64,000 bases of DNA, taken from the NCBI GenBank assembly GCA_036674765.1, contig JARVKI010000131.1, positions 1-64,000 of the forward strand, read 5' to 3'. This stretch comes from Seiridium cupressi (Eukaryota > Ascomycota > Sordariomycetes > Amphisphaeriales > Sporocadaceae). Positions 1 to 9,598 of this stretch are shown here, piece after piece (positions within the stretch are counted from its first letter, which is position 1; every line of letters starts with the position of its first letter). Under the pieces are notes generated by a model. The model searched no databases, had not been told where the DNA came from, and was given only the letters and a program-made list of their open reading frames with translations. The position numbers were made by a program, and so were the translations under genes.

Positions 1-540
1 AAAAACTTTTTTTTCTTTTATATAATATATTAAATTAATATTATTTATTATTATTTTATAAAGATTTATAAATTAAATAAAAAGATTATTTTATATTATA
101 ATTATATAATAAATAAATAATAAAATTCTTTTTAATTTTTAAATTTAATAATTTATATAATGTTTATATTATTATTAATAACTTTTTTAATTATTATTAT
201 AATTAAATTTAATTAAATATTAATAAAATTTATAATTATTATAATTTAATTAATTAAAAATTAATTTATTATTTTATTAATATTTAATAAAATTAAATAA
301 TTATTAAATTTTTAAATACTTTTTAAATTTTAATTATTAATAAAATAAAAAATATTTTAAAAACTTTTACCGTTTTTAATTTAATTATTAAATAATTTAT
401 TAAAATTTATAAAAAATCTAAAAAAAAAATCGTTATAATACGTTAAATTAATATATATATAATAACGTTATAAAAAGCGTTGTTATTAATATTAAATACG
501 GCAAAACGCATCCGCCGTTAAACCCTCGTATTTATACCGA
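1..540. repeat. AT-saturated block, probable RIP-mutated repeat relic
   Basis: The stretch is almost pure A/T, dominated by TAAT, TTAA and ATTAAA words, with only a few isolated CG dinucleotides towards its right end. It has no usable reading frame. Such blocks in filamentous ascomycetes usually are repeats mutated by repeat-induced point mutation (C to T on both strands). The original element cannot be identified. The block begins at the window edge, so its true length is unknown. Confidence 0.75.
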
Positions 541-990
541 TATATAGCACTTTAGTATACTAAACTTAAGGAGGTCGTACGGATATTTGCGAACAGGCCC
601 TAAGGTCTTCCTGGTGCGCAGACCCTAGTGTTGGACGGCAGCTCTCTGTTGTATCCAGCGATCGTCATAATACCAAAAACCCGGTCCGGTTCTCTTTAAA
701 GCTATATCGGGCAGTCACGGATGATCCAAAGTCTTGGGGTTTCGTTTGTATCAGCCTCTTTACAGTACTCTTTAACGCGAACCTCTTGTCTTCAGTATGC
801 CTAGAATCTTAACTTACAATGCCTGATACGACGCACCTAGATAGGGCATCCATGCGACTGATGTGCCAATGCGCCTACAGCTGAATCGCCGTGAAAGTTT
901 TACAGTGGAAGATACACACCCTAGCTTATATCTTTACTCTAACTCGGAAGGCGTTCCACAACCTTCAGTAGAATTAATATACCTTTTAAA
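541..990. other. No gene recognised (3' flank of the NLR gene)
   Basis: Base composition returns to normal after the AT block, but all six frames are broken by stops and nothing resembles a known protein. The ankyrin coding of the neighbouring NLR stops at 991 and does not continue here in any frame that I could read. Confidence 0.5.
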
Positions 991-3927
991 CTACTTAGAT
1001 ATTTGTAATAACTTTACCACGGCCTCCTTACCGTTCCTGGCGGCCAAAGATAACGGCGTCCGACCGTATTTATCCTTCGAGTCGATATCGACTTTTTCCG
1101 TTACCAGTAATAATTTTACCACGGCCTCCTCACCGTTCCTGGCGGCCCAAAACAGCGGCGTCTGACCGTATTTACTATCTTTTAAGTCGATTTCGGCCTG
1201 CATTGTCGCGAGTAGCACTTTCATAGTGGTTTTATGGCCAAGATACGATGAAATGCAAAGGCTTGAGAAATTCGTAGCAGCAGTCCAACCCTCCATTTTC
1301 CAAAAGATCTCAAACCAGGCAGAATAGCTCACTGAATCTGGGTTACAGATTTCTAAAGCAGGACGAATTATAGAGGCATTGTCGGTAACCTCAGCCTCGT
1401 GGAAGTGAAGCGCCCAATATTTGGCCGAGTAATTCAAGAAGGCATCGTTGCTAATGTTATAGCCGGAGTTCTTGGAATTAAAAAGCGCGAGGTAGAGTAC
1501 GCATTTCTCTGCAAGAACGTTGTGTGCATCGTATATGCGAATGGAGTGATGCCATTGCAGCATTGACTGGAGTCCTGTAGATGACGACGTATCTGCTAGA
1601 AGGAACTCTCGAGCAGTTTGATGCAGAAAATAAACCTTCCCATGATGAATCGAGACAAATAATCCACACAAAGATCTCAGAGTTGATTTGAAGTCCCTGT
1701 CGTCCTCTAGATCAAGGTCAGAGAATGCTTGGTGGTTGTTTTGTATATTCATAGCGATGTTCATTTCCGAGAGTGTCAGAGGTCGCTGTGCCGCTAAGAT
1801 GATAGCCAAGGCTTTTTTAGCCTCGTCAAGATTCTTAGACTTCTGAAGAATCTGGTCATATGCCTCATTGACATTCTTCGGTAGCTTCGCAATGGTGGAA
1901 GACACACCCTTAAGTGTCTTCTTGAAGTCACCTGTCTTCAGGTTATCAAACACAAGGTGTACCCAGAGGTATGTTCGATGCGGAATCTCAAGCAATTTTC
2001 TGGTCAGATGGGTGGTGAGATCAGGCGACAGCCCCAACAATTTGGCTCTATTCTCAATAACAAGGTTGACCTCCTGGCTTATGGCGTCCGAGTGTTCCTC
2101 CCCAAGGAAATGGACGCGGGGAATGGCATCAAACAAACCCCGGAATTGAGACACGATTTGGTTATACGGGCGACTCGTCAGAAGGAACTTCAACTGGTGA
2201 CTTCCAGGGCGGTCCTGGAGGAATTGGGGCCTTATGTGCTGAATCAGACCCTCGCATTCCGTTTCAGCGCATTCATCCAGGGCATCTAGAACAATGATGA
2301 TGGCTCCGGCCTGAGGATCTCGTACGGCGCTGTCAAAGATGTTCCATAGGGATGCCGTCGCGTTTACCAGTCCACGTCCGTTTACGGAGAACTCTGGCAT
2401 GGCATGCTTGATCAAGAAAGGTTTTTGAGAGAAGAGCTGGTGCAACAGGGCGCAAAGTGCTTGGCGCACGGTATTCTGGTCCTGATCCTTGAAGAAGAAA
2501 TAGCAAACAGTTGCCGATTGCAATACATGATCGATCAGATGTTTGGCCAAGACAGACTTTCCACAGCCAGGATCTGCCGAAACCAACAACATGCCCGACT
2601 CTCGTGCCAACCAATTTTGGAAATTGTCGTGGGTCAGGAACCAATGGCATGTACCTTCGACTCGAGCTTCAATACGATTTTTGTACCACTCATACGTTAC
2701 GTCTTTGTTGCTGGATGTAAGACGAAAAAGTTGGTGACACTGTTCTTCCTCATCTGATTGATGCCGCTTGAGTTCGTCTTGCTGGAGCGAAAGCTGTTTG
2801 TGCGCAATATCACGGTGTTCCTCTGTAACTCTCAACTGCTGTTTGGAAAGAGACAGGAGCCCTTGCAGGGTCTCAAAGGATACAGTGCTTGTCTTGTTCA
2901 GCGACTCTAGATCGTGCCCTGCCTTCAGTTCGTTGATTTGGCGCAGATTTCCGTTCACAGTTGCCTCAAGCTTTTCAATGCCCTCTCTCTTCTTGTTCCA
3001 ATCCTCAGATGCAAGTACGTCTCCTGCGTAGCGTTTGAGTCCGTTCTTGTGAAATCGCAGGACACTTCGAAATTGAAAATCGAGAATGCTTTCATAGAGG
3101 GATACGATAGAACTGTAGGCTTCCGTCAAAGCATCTGTGGTATCGGAGCTCTGGCTGAGGCGCTTGACTAGGGTTTCAAGCGCGGTGTAGTAGTGCATAC
3201 GTGTTGTGACGTATACGAAGCCATCGCGGTTGGCTTCTTCTGCCGTAGTTGGGTTTGTGAGCAAGGGAAGAACGAGACAGACACCCACCCATGCGATCGA
3301 GGCTTCCGGAGAGGCCTTAACGGCCTCGCCAATAAAGTCCTTGACCCGTAACACCAGCTCGGCGGCGTGGTTGATCTGTTCCTTCGGGACGAACTTCCGG
3401 TCCCCGATGCCAAACATTGTTTTCCTTTCTTCCATGCGTGTCAATCCTTTCTCACTTATTGCAAGGAGGTGGGTACGGTCGAACTGTATACGAGTTTCAG
3501 ATATCGCACTGTCTGATGGCTCAGTCTGAACGGGAAGTGCTTTATCCGAAGTTAGCCCTATAGAACATTGATAATAACTGCAAGAGTGATACCTACCCAT
3601 CGACTGGGCTTCTTTTGCGAGAAGATCCTGGTATTCTTTTATCAAATCCGGGCTTTGCTTTTCAAGCGCCTTGTACGCGTGATCCCAAAGCGATTGGTTC
3701 GTACTAGTGCTGAAAGTACTCGAAGCATCGTCAGAGGGACCTGTTGGGGTTGGATAAGTCGAGCTGGCAGAGCAAGTGACTGAGGGGGTGTCTGTCGAAG
3801 GAGGTTGCGATTCTGCGCCCCTTTTTCTGCCAAAAAGGTTGCGCCAGAATCCGACGCGGTTCCCACCTGGAGAACCAGCTGTCTGGGCTGCATCTCCGTC
3901 ACGACGGCGCCTGAACTTTGACTTCAT
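991..3927 (-). CDS. NLR-type STAND NTPase: NACHT_N - NACHT - ankyrin
   Basis: Predicted intracellular nucleotide-binding receptor of the fungal NLR (STAND) class, linked in other fungi to allorecognition and heterokaryon incompatibility. The open frame gives 978 aa from the first ATG (3927). Residues 1-80 are basic then Ser/Pro/Thr-rich. About 80-330 match the NACHT-NTPase N-terminal domain, starting with LWDHAYKALEKQSPDLIKEY. A coiled-coil-like linker follows. The P-loop ADPGCGKS lies near residue 455 and the Walker B-like IIIVLDALDECAE near 545. The C-terminus has only about two ankyrin repeats (APLFWAARNG-like cores GQTPLFWAARNG and GRTPLSLAARNG) before the stop. Family members often carry many more repeats, so the array may be shortened. 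An in-phase GT..AG pair of 39 nt near 3560-3598 could be a very short intron. The frame is otherwise open, so the gene looks functional. Confidence 0.85.
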   Translation of the reverse strand: MKSKFRRRRDGDAAQTAGSPGGNRVGFWRNLFGRKRGAESQPPSTDTPSVTCSASSTYPTPTGPSDDASSTFSTSTNQSLWDHAYKALEKQSPDLIKEYQDLLAKEAQSMGRYHSCSYYQCSIGLTSDKALPVQTEPSDSAISETRIQFDRTHLLAISEKGLTRMEERKTMFGIGDRKFVPKEQINHAAELVLRVKDFIGEAVKASPEASIAWVGVCLVLPLLTNPTTAEEANRDGFVYVTTRMHYYTALETLVKRLSQSSDTTDALTEAYSSIVSLYESILDFQFRSVLRFHKNGLKRYAGDVLASEDWNKKREGIEKLEATVNGNLRQINELKAGHDLESLNKTSTVSFETLQGLLSLSKQQLRVTEEHRDIAHKQLSLQQDELKRHQSDEEEQCHQLFRLTSSNKDVTYEWYKNRIEARVEGTCHWFLTHDNFQNWLARESGMLLVSADPGCGKSVLAKHLIDHVLQSATVCYFFFKDQDQNTVRQALCALLHQLFSQKPFLIKHAMPEFSVNGRGLVNATASLWNIFDSAVRDPQAGAIIIVLDALDECAETECEGLIQHIRPQFLQDRPGSHQLKFLLTSRPYNQIVSQFRGLFDAIPRVHFLGEEHSDAISQEVNLVIENRAKLLGLSPDLTTHLTRKLLEIPHRTYLWVHLVFDNLKTGDFKKTLKGVSSTIAKLPKNVNEAYDQILQKSKNLDEAKKALAIILAAQRPLTLSEMNIAMNIQNNHQAFSDLDLEDDRDFKSTLRSLCGLFVSIHHGKVYFLHQTAREFLLADTSSSTGLQSMLQWHHSIRIYDAHNVLAEKCVLYLALFNSKNSGYNISNDAFLNYSAKYWALHFHEAEVTDNASIIRPALEICNPDSVSYSAWFEIFWKMEGWTAATNFSSLCISSYLGHKTTMKVLLATMQAEIDLKDSKYGQTPLFWAARNGEEAVVKLLLVTEKVDIDSKDKYGRTPLSLAARNGKEAVVKLLQISK
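1000..1200 (-). repeat. 102-nt ankyrin coding repeats, near-identical DNA
   Basis: Two copies of an ankyrin coding unit lie 102 nt (34 codons) apart; the motif TTTACCACGGCCTCC on the plus strand begins at 1013 and again at 1115. The first 34 nt of the units differ at only one or two positions, including across third codon positions. A third, more diverged unit lies at about 1190-1260. DNA-level identity between repeats is typical of fungal NLR arrays that evolve by unequal exchange. Confidence 0.7.
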
Positions 3928-5898
3928 CGTGGAAGGCAACGGAGAGTGTTAAGGAGAGAAAGTTGCTTGACCCCGCCGTGCGGCTGAAGAGACGATTTAT
4001 TCAAATGCCCGTCCAATGAACGTGGCTGTGGTCTGTCGCAGCAGTCGATGCTGGATTCTGGCGGGGTTACACCACCACCACCACAATAATGGCATAAGGC
4101 GCTGGTCTGAGTGTCGGAGTCTCTAGGTATACATCTCAACCAATACTCCTTGTGAAGCAGATCGAAGAAGAACCATAAAATGATTCAGTATAGGCGAGTC
4201 GCCAGGTACCATTTTAGGTTATTGCCCACTGCAAAACGATCATATAGATCAGCTTTGTGGCCGATAGAGAAACAGCTCCGGGGCCCACCGGGGCCCACCG
4301 GGGCCGTTCACACCTGATAACCGTGGTTCTATCCATTCAGGACTAATTAGCAACTTCCAGCGTCGTAACAACTTTCTTTTATTTCTCATATCTTTTCAAT
4401 GGGTCCAGTGGTTGAGTTTAATATATACTGAAATGGATTTGACTGTTGGAGGGTCTCTCTGCTGGCCGAATCCCCACTTCTCTGCGTCTCCGCCGCATCT
4501 AAAGCGGCCAAGTAGCCCAGTTTTTACACTTGACATCCATCCCACATCAATCCGTTTACGGAATCAAGAAACATACAACACCGGGGATACCCCAGTCGTC
4601 GTCGACTTAAGTACTAATCCAGCCGTCAAAGGGCTAATTTATATGCTTTAGTACTGCTCGTGATAAGCAATTTCGTTTCCAAAAAAGGACATTCTATTTC
4701 CAACATCTGACATAAGCTCACACGGTCCGCTCAAATTATCCACTTTGAACGGGCAACGACGGGACCTTAATAATTTCATGTTTCTACTCGTTACCACCCG
4801 CCTTGGCTCACTATTTCAAAATCATCCTATAACGTACTTTTAGCCAAGTCCGAAACCTACATGTAGTCAGTCATATTGCGTACACGACAATAACCCCTGA
4901 TACGGCATGATTCTTGGTAAGACGCACTATTACATTTATAACGTCCGACGAGGGATACATGGAGGCAGGCCTTATAATCTATTGAGCGCATGCCATTATC
5001 TAGGTTTACGTGTCAGCTGAATTGCAGGTCTTATAGCAGGCGGCAACAAACCTGTACCCCTTCGAGATATCTTATCGGGGCATCAAAACGATTATGTTTA
5101 AGCTCAGGCATTTAAGCTTACTAGCTACATACTAATGCCATCACTTACAACTCCCAACCAACAACTGCGATTGGCTGCAAGACGTGCCTTCCTAAAATCA
5201 TTATGTAGAGTAGTGTCCCGTTTACGGTAAGCAATCTAGGCTATTAGACATGCGCGGAACCAGTGCTCGGACGACTGCACGGATTCTGCTGTCGGCATGC
5301 AGAGATCGGGATAGCAACTGGACCTCTGCAGACTGCTCGTTGTGAAGTGGGGCGGGGGCAGAGATCATTATGTACCGGTTTGACAGAGGCTGAAATGAGA
5401 ATCTTTGGTGGTAGAAGATGGGTGGTCGGGAAGCCCGTTTGCCGGTTCGAATACTGCCACCGTATATGCTTAGCCACGTCTACTAACTGCCCAATCGTCA
5501 GCCCCCTAAAACGCGGGCGGAATAGGGCAATTCTTCAAGTACACTCAGACGCCCGTAGCTTACCAACATTACGCAACCCAATATTATTTGTGCTACTGTC
5601 TTGAAGTACATCTAGGGGCTCAGGAAGACCTTCTCGCTGGTGTCTGTCCAACCTCTCGTCGTCATTGGGTCTAAAAGGCGCGGTTTGCACTACATGCATG
5701 CATTAAGCGTATCCTCACCATCATTATGGCCGCGAGCAGCGTAGGAATCATGACAGTAGCGGAAATATTCAGCAACTCGTCGTAGGCTAAAGATAACAGC
5801 TCTACAGACTCTGATGCAAATGCAAAATAGTTAGATCCAAGTGAAGGCCAGGAGTCTGTATACCTATCTCCACTGTCTAAAAACATCGCCAAACTATA
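3928..5898. other. Intergenic, no gene recognised; one short tandem repeat
   Basis: The region between the NLR and the enoyl-reductase relic has only short, non-homologous open frames. A tandem 10-mer (GGGCCCACCG, about 2.5 copies) lies at 4278-4305. The interval 4700-5250 is AT-leaning without frames. A 70-aa minus frame ending just before the next gene (5671-5890) has no recognisable motif. Confidence 0.5.
4278..4305. repeat. GC-rich 10-nt tandem repeat, ~2.5 copies
   Basis: The unit GGGCCCACCG is repeated twice at 4281-4300 and flanked by partial copies. It contains the GGGCCC palindrome. It lies about 350 nt upstream of the NLR start codon, so it could be part of its promoter; this is only positional. 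Confidence 0.7.
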
Positions 5899-7042
5899 AT
5901 GGCTCTAGCTCAGCTCCCGGCAACCCAGCATGCTATTCAGCAAGATAGTAAGGGCCGAACGTATCTGAATGACGAGGCCGCCGTGCCCCCATTGCCCTCA
6001 GGTTATATACTGGTCAAATCGTTCGCAGTAGGCCTCAACCCGTCAGACCACAAGCTAGCCACAAAATTCCCTATTCCAGGTGCCTACATTGGAGGTGACT
6101 TCTCCAGTGAGGTGGTTCAGATAGCTGGATGATGTCAACACCAGTTCCTTGGGACTAGAGCATGGCACACTGGTCAGCGGTGTCGCCATCGGCTTCAACC
6201 CAAGAAACCGAAAGACAAATGGAACATTTGCCGAGTACGTGCGCATCCGTGCGGACCTAGTCTTGCGCCTCCCTGGACGACCTCTAGAGACACCACCAGA
6301 GAAGGACCTCGCAGTTGGTCCGCTCGAGGCGGCGACGCTTGGTGCGGCCGTCCTGACGTGCATCCTTGCGTTATGGTCAACGGACGGGCTCGGCCTGACT
6401 GGAACGCCTGACGTGCCCGACGTGCCCGACAGGTCGGAGCATCCTATCCCAGTGTTGGTTTACGGTGGCAGTACTGCAACGGGCACACTTGCCTTGCAGC
6501 TGCTAGAGCTTTCTGGCTACAATCTCATAACCACTTGCTCGCCACGAAATTTGGACCTAGTCCGTAGCCGGGGTGCTACCACTGTGTTCGACTATGCCGC
6601 CTCGGATGTTGCGGAGCACATCAAAGCCCGCACTGGTGGACGGCTTAAGTATACACTAGACTGCATCAGTGACACACAGAGCGTCGGTGTATGCTACGCC
6701 TCGATTCAGCGCCCCGGTGGGCGCTATGTGTCCTTGGAAATGATATCTGATGAGCTGCTGGCTACACGGCGGGCCATCCATCTGTCATTCATTCTTGCCG
6801 CTGAGGCTGGTGGGGAGGAGGCCAAGCTGGGAAGTGAAGGGTATGATCGTCCAGCGAGTAGGTAAAAGTACCAGCTTGCGGCGCAGTGTATGGGGATATT
6901 CCAGCGGCTGCTAGATCGAGGCAAACTGAGGACACATCCGATAGAAGTGCTCTCGGGCGGCTTGCAAGCTATTCCGAATGGGTTGGATGTTCTCGCAGCT
7001 CAAGGGGTTTCGGGGAATAAGCTGGTTGCCGACCTTGTGTAA
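5899..7042 (+). pseudogene. Broken zinc-type MDR, trans-enoyl-reductase-like
   Basis: The remains encode a medium-chain dehydrogenase/reductase related to the stand-alone enoyl reductases that work with fungal polyketide synthases (LovC-like); about 380 codons in total. The ATG frame (5899) gives the GroES-like start, including AVGLNPSDHKL and GAYIGGDFSSEVV, and stops at 6130. The protein resumes one base out of phase (from about 6128) with NGTFAEYVRIRADL and the nucleotide-binding VLVYGGSTATGTLALQLL. A second in-frame stop (TAA 6863-6865) interrupts the tail, whose frame then continues to 7042 with family-typical GKLRTHPIEVLSGG and SGNKLVADLV. One frameshift plus one nonsense codon make it a pseudogene unless these are sequencing errors. 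Membership of the family is clear; the exact substrate is not. The neighbours on the right are also damaged. Confidence 0.82.
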
Positions 7043-7215
7043 TTAGGCGAGATAATCGGATTTCAAGAGTGTATAGCCATGGGTAATAGATGGATCTGTG
7101 TACCTTACTGGATCATCTGAGCCCATCATTTGTATCCTCTTACTCGGGGGGTGAAAGCTTTTTCTGGGTTGCGTATGGAAGATTCCTAATCTAGCCACCA
7201 ATACAAAACCATATT

Positions 7216-8357
7216 CTACAACATCGATTCCGTAGGGGGCTTCCTCTTCACCATGTTCCTCCCCATCTCCAAAATCAGAGCTACGTGACTGCTTAGGTCG
7301 ACCAACTCACCCTCGCCATCTCTGACCACAAGATCAAGGTCAAACTTCCCATCTTGGATCTGCTTCGACGTCGCACGTACGGCCAACCACTCAACGCCAT
7401 CCTCGGGCAGGGCCTTCTTCACCTCCAGGTTCATCACCACAGTCGGCAACCATACGCCCGCACGTTGCTTATCTTCGCTGTGGTTCTCCTCTGTTGAGGT
7501 TTCCGGGTTCTGTGGGGCATTGTAAAAGAGCTTGCGCATCTCGGTCGATGCAAAGAATGTGTTCATGTCCATTGGGAAGCTGTCTACCACATATGCTAGC
7601 ACGCCTTGTGTGATACGCTCTCCGCTGGCCAGCCGGATCCACATGTCGCACACCCCAGGGGTCAACGGGCCGTTACGAGGTAAGTAAAATTGCCATCTCT
7701 GGAGCGAACGTTGTGTTTGGGCTGACGATCTGGGTATTTTTCACAGCCTCCAGCCTTCATTCCGGCCTTCTGTCTTCAATACTTGGAAGTCAGGCATGGG
7801 AGAAGGGAGTTCTGCGGCGGGGGTCTCCCAATAGCCTGTCGGCATCGTCATGCCTGTGAATGTTCGCAGATTTGCGAGGTTCACATAGCCCAGTATACTT
7901 CGACGTGAAACGGATGGAGTAACCCATGGCGCTTGTGAAAGAAGGCCGCCCTGCCAGAGGGTGAGATGTAATATGGATATCTGTTGACCGAGTTTCACAT
8001 TCTCAATCGCAACCACAGCAGCACCGATGGACGTCCGGGAAGGGAACTCGAAGTGTGCTGTGAGTAAGTCCGCTTGGCGGCGGGATGAGAGATGCGCACT
8101 TGCGGCAGCGAGCATGCATGATGCGGCATAGCCACCATTGGGAACTGCACGGATTAGAGAGGGTCGAGGTTGGGATAAACTTCAGAGACGATAGTGATTT
8201 GTGCAAGCTGGTGTTATACAGCCTACGGGGAAGACGTACCGGCGCCAACGCTGAAGTCCTCGCCGAGGTTGGCTTCATATGTGTGCGAATCCAATCGTAC
8301 AACCTTGGTGGCTTCCGAAAACAGAGCAGGGACTCTATCTAGTGCAACCGAAGCCAT
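7216..8357 (-). pseudogene. Thioesterase-superfamily (acyl-CoA thioesterase-like) gene with nonsense codon
   Basis: Two or more pieces join into a hotdog-fold, acyl-CoA thioesterase-like protein of about 348 codons. Exon 1 runs 8357-8240 (MASVALDRVPALFSEATKVV). A clean intron follows, 8239-8145 (GTACGT donor, GTGCAG acceptor), and restores VGAVPNGGYAASCM. The frame then runs unchanged from 8144 to the stop at 7216 except for one TGA at 7741-7743. Sequence beyond it is plainly coding in the same frame (LQRWQFYLPRNGP, TPGVCDMWIRLASGERITQG). No intron of sensible size removes the TGA. A CGA-to-TGA change would explain it and is RIP-like. The gene points away from the enoyl-reductase relic. A truncated N-terminal product or readthrough cannot be excluded. 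Confidence 0.8.
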
Positions 8358-8718
8358 CGCGGGTCTTGCAAGACGGACTTGATGAAATATGGATTGAAGA
8401 TGGCGGGTTTCGGTGCCAAAATTGGGATCGAGATGAAAATTCGAGCTTGGGCGTGCAAACACAGCTTATTTTGATGGTCTCCCTTGGCCTAACGCCGAAT
8501 GCCCCCTTGCATGTAAGCCCCGGTCGTTTCGCCACTCGTTGCCGCTCCTCGAAATACAACATGTGCTAGTAACACCAAGTACCTCTGCTAGAATTGGAGG
8601 GCACTCACTGAGCTTGTTAGGCATACCTTCCGCACCGCAAGATCAAAGGATTACTAGCTAGAGCACTTTTCATAGAGATGAACATGACTCTAAAGCCGTG
8701 ATCTGTTCATTGGCGCCT

Positions 8719-9598
8719 CTACGCTGCATCCTGCGCGGCTCTGGTATGCTGCCCGGTTTCACTCTGTTGCTGCCTGCCGTTTACTTCCTCCAAGCCAAGT
8801 TCTGTGTCAAGAGTTTTACGCAGCTCAAACTGTTTCTCAAGAAAAGACAACAGGAACCCGACTCCGGCAAAAACGATAGCGATCTGGAAAACACGCTGTG
8901 TGGCCAGGATGATCGAAGTCGACCTCTGAAAGAATCGTGGCGGCATTAGGGGCTCAGTCGAGAGACCAGTGTTTTGTGACCAGGCTAATATGAAGAGGTC
9001 AAGAAAACCCAGTAGGAGCGGTACCAACGTGTGCCATGATTGCCAAAGGTATCGTGTGCCCCCATAGCTGAGTGCATATAGGATCGAAACGGTACCGGCC
9101 ACAAGTATACCATTGCCGACCACATCAATCCTTTTCAGCTTCTGCCAGAATAAGGTTTCTTTGTCATACTTGACGCGTAAGAAGACGAAGAGCACAGCGA
9201 ACGCAGCTCCTCCAGTAGGCAGGTTTAAATAGAAGACCCAGCGCCACGTCGTCAACGACACTATGCCCCCACCCCCAAAGAACGGCCCCAGGGCTGATCC
9301 GGTAGCAAATATAGACATCAGAATAGCCGAATAGTTACCTCGTTGATGGGGCGGTACTAGATCACTCAGAATGATTCTCGATATCATGATAATACCGCCC
9401 GAACCAACGCCTTGAACAGCTCGTCCTGCTATGAGCATGCCGCCCGTACTTGCGCCACCGCAAATGCCGCTGCCGAGGACGAAGGCCACGATGACGGCGA
9501 ACATGACATTTCTCCGGCCAAACACGTTACAGAGTTGGCCAAAAAGCGGCTGTAGAGCCGTGCTATTGAGCGCTCGAAGTTCGTCTGAGCTTCGGTTC
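8719..9598 (-). pseudogene. MFS drug transporter (DHA2/14-TM type) with the middle deleted
   Basis: The frame encodes a multidrug efflux transporter fragment. Recognisable features are LQPLFGQLCNVFGRRNVM, the motif-C-like LIAGRAVQGVGSGGI, SDLVPPHQRGNYSAI and TWRWVFYLNLPTGG. After the family-typical MPPRFFQRST it jumps directly to the last helix, QRVFQIAIVFAGVGFLLSF, and the C-terminal ELRKTLDTELGLEE. In intact members roughly 180-200 residues (several helices) separate these points. The first TM segment(s) are also missing: the frame opens at about 9598 after a stop, although an exon upstream could supply part. The tail after ELGLEE is read-through. The frame itself is open, so this is a clean internal deletion rather than simple decay. 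Confidence 0.78.

Noticed and set aside
863..1165. Plus-strand frame with an internal repeat
   Set aside because: It is the antisense shadow of the ankyrin repeats of the NLR gene.
3560..3598. 39-nt GT..AG intron inside the NLR gene
   Set aside because: It is in phase and shorter than typical fungal introns; the frame is open without splicing, so it is mentioned only as a possibility.
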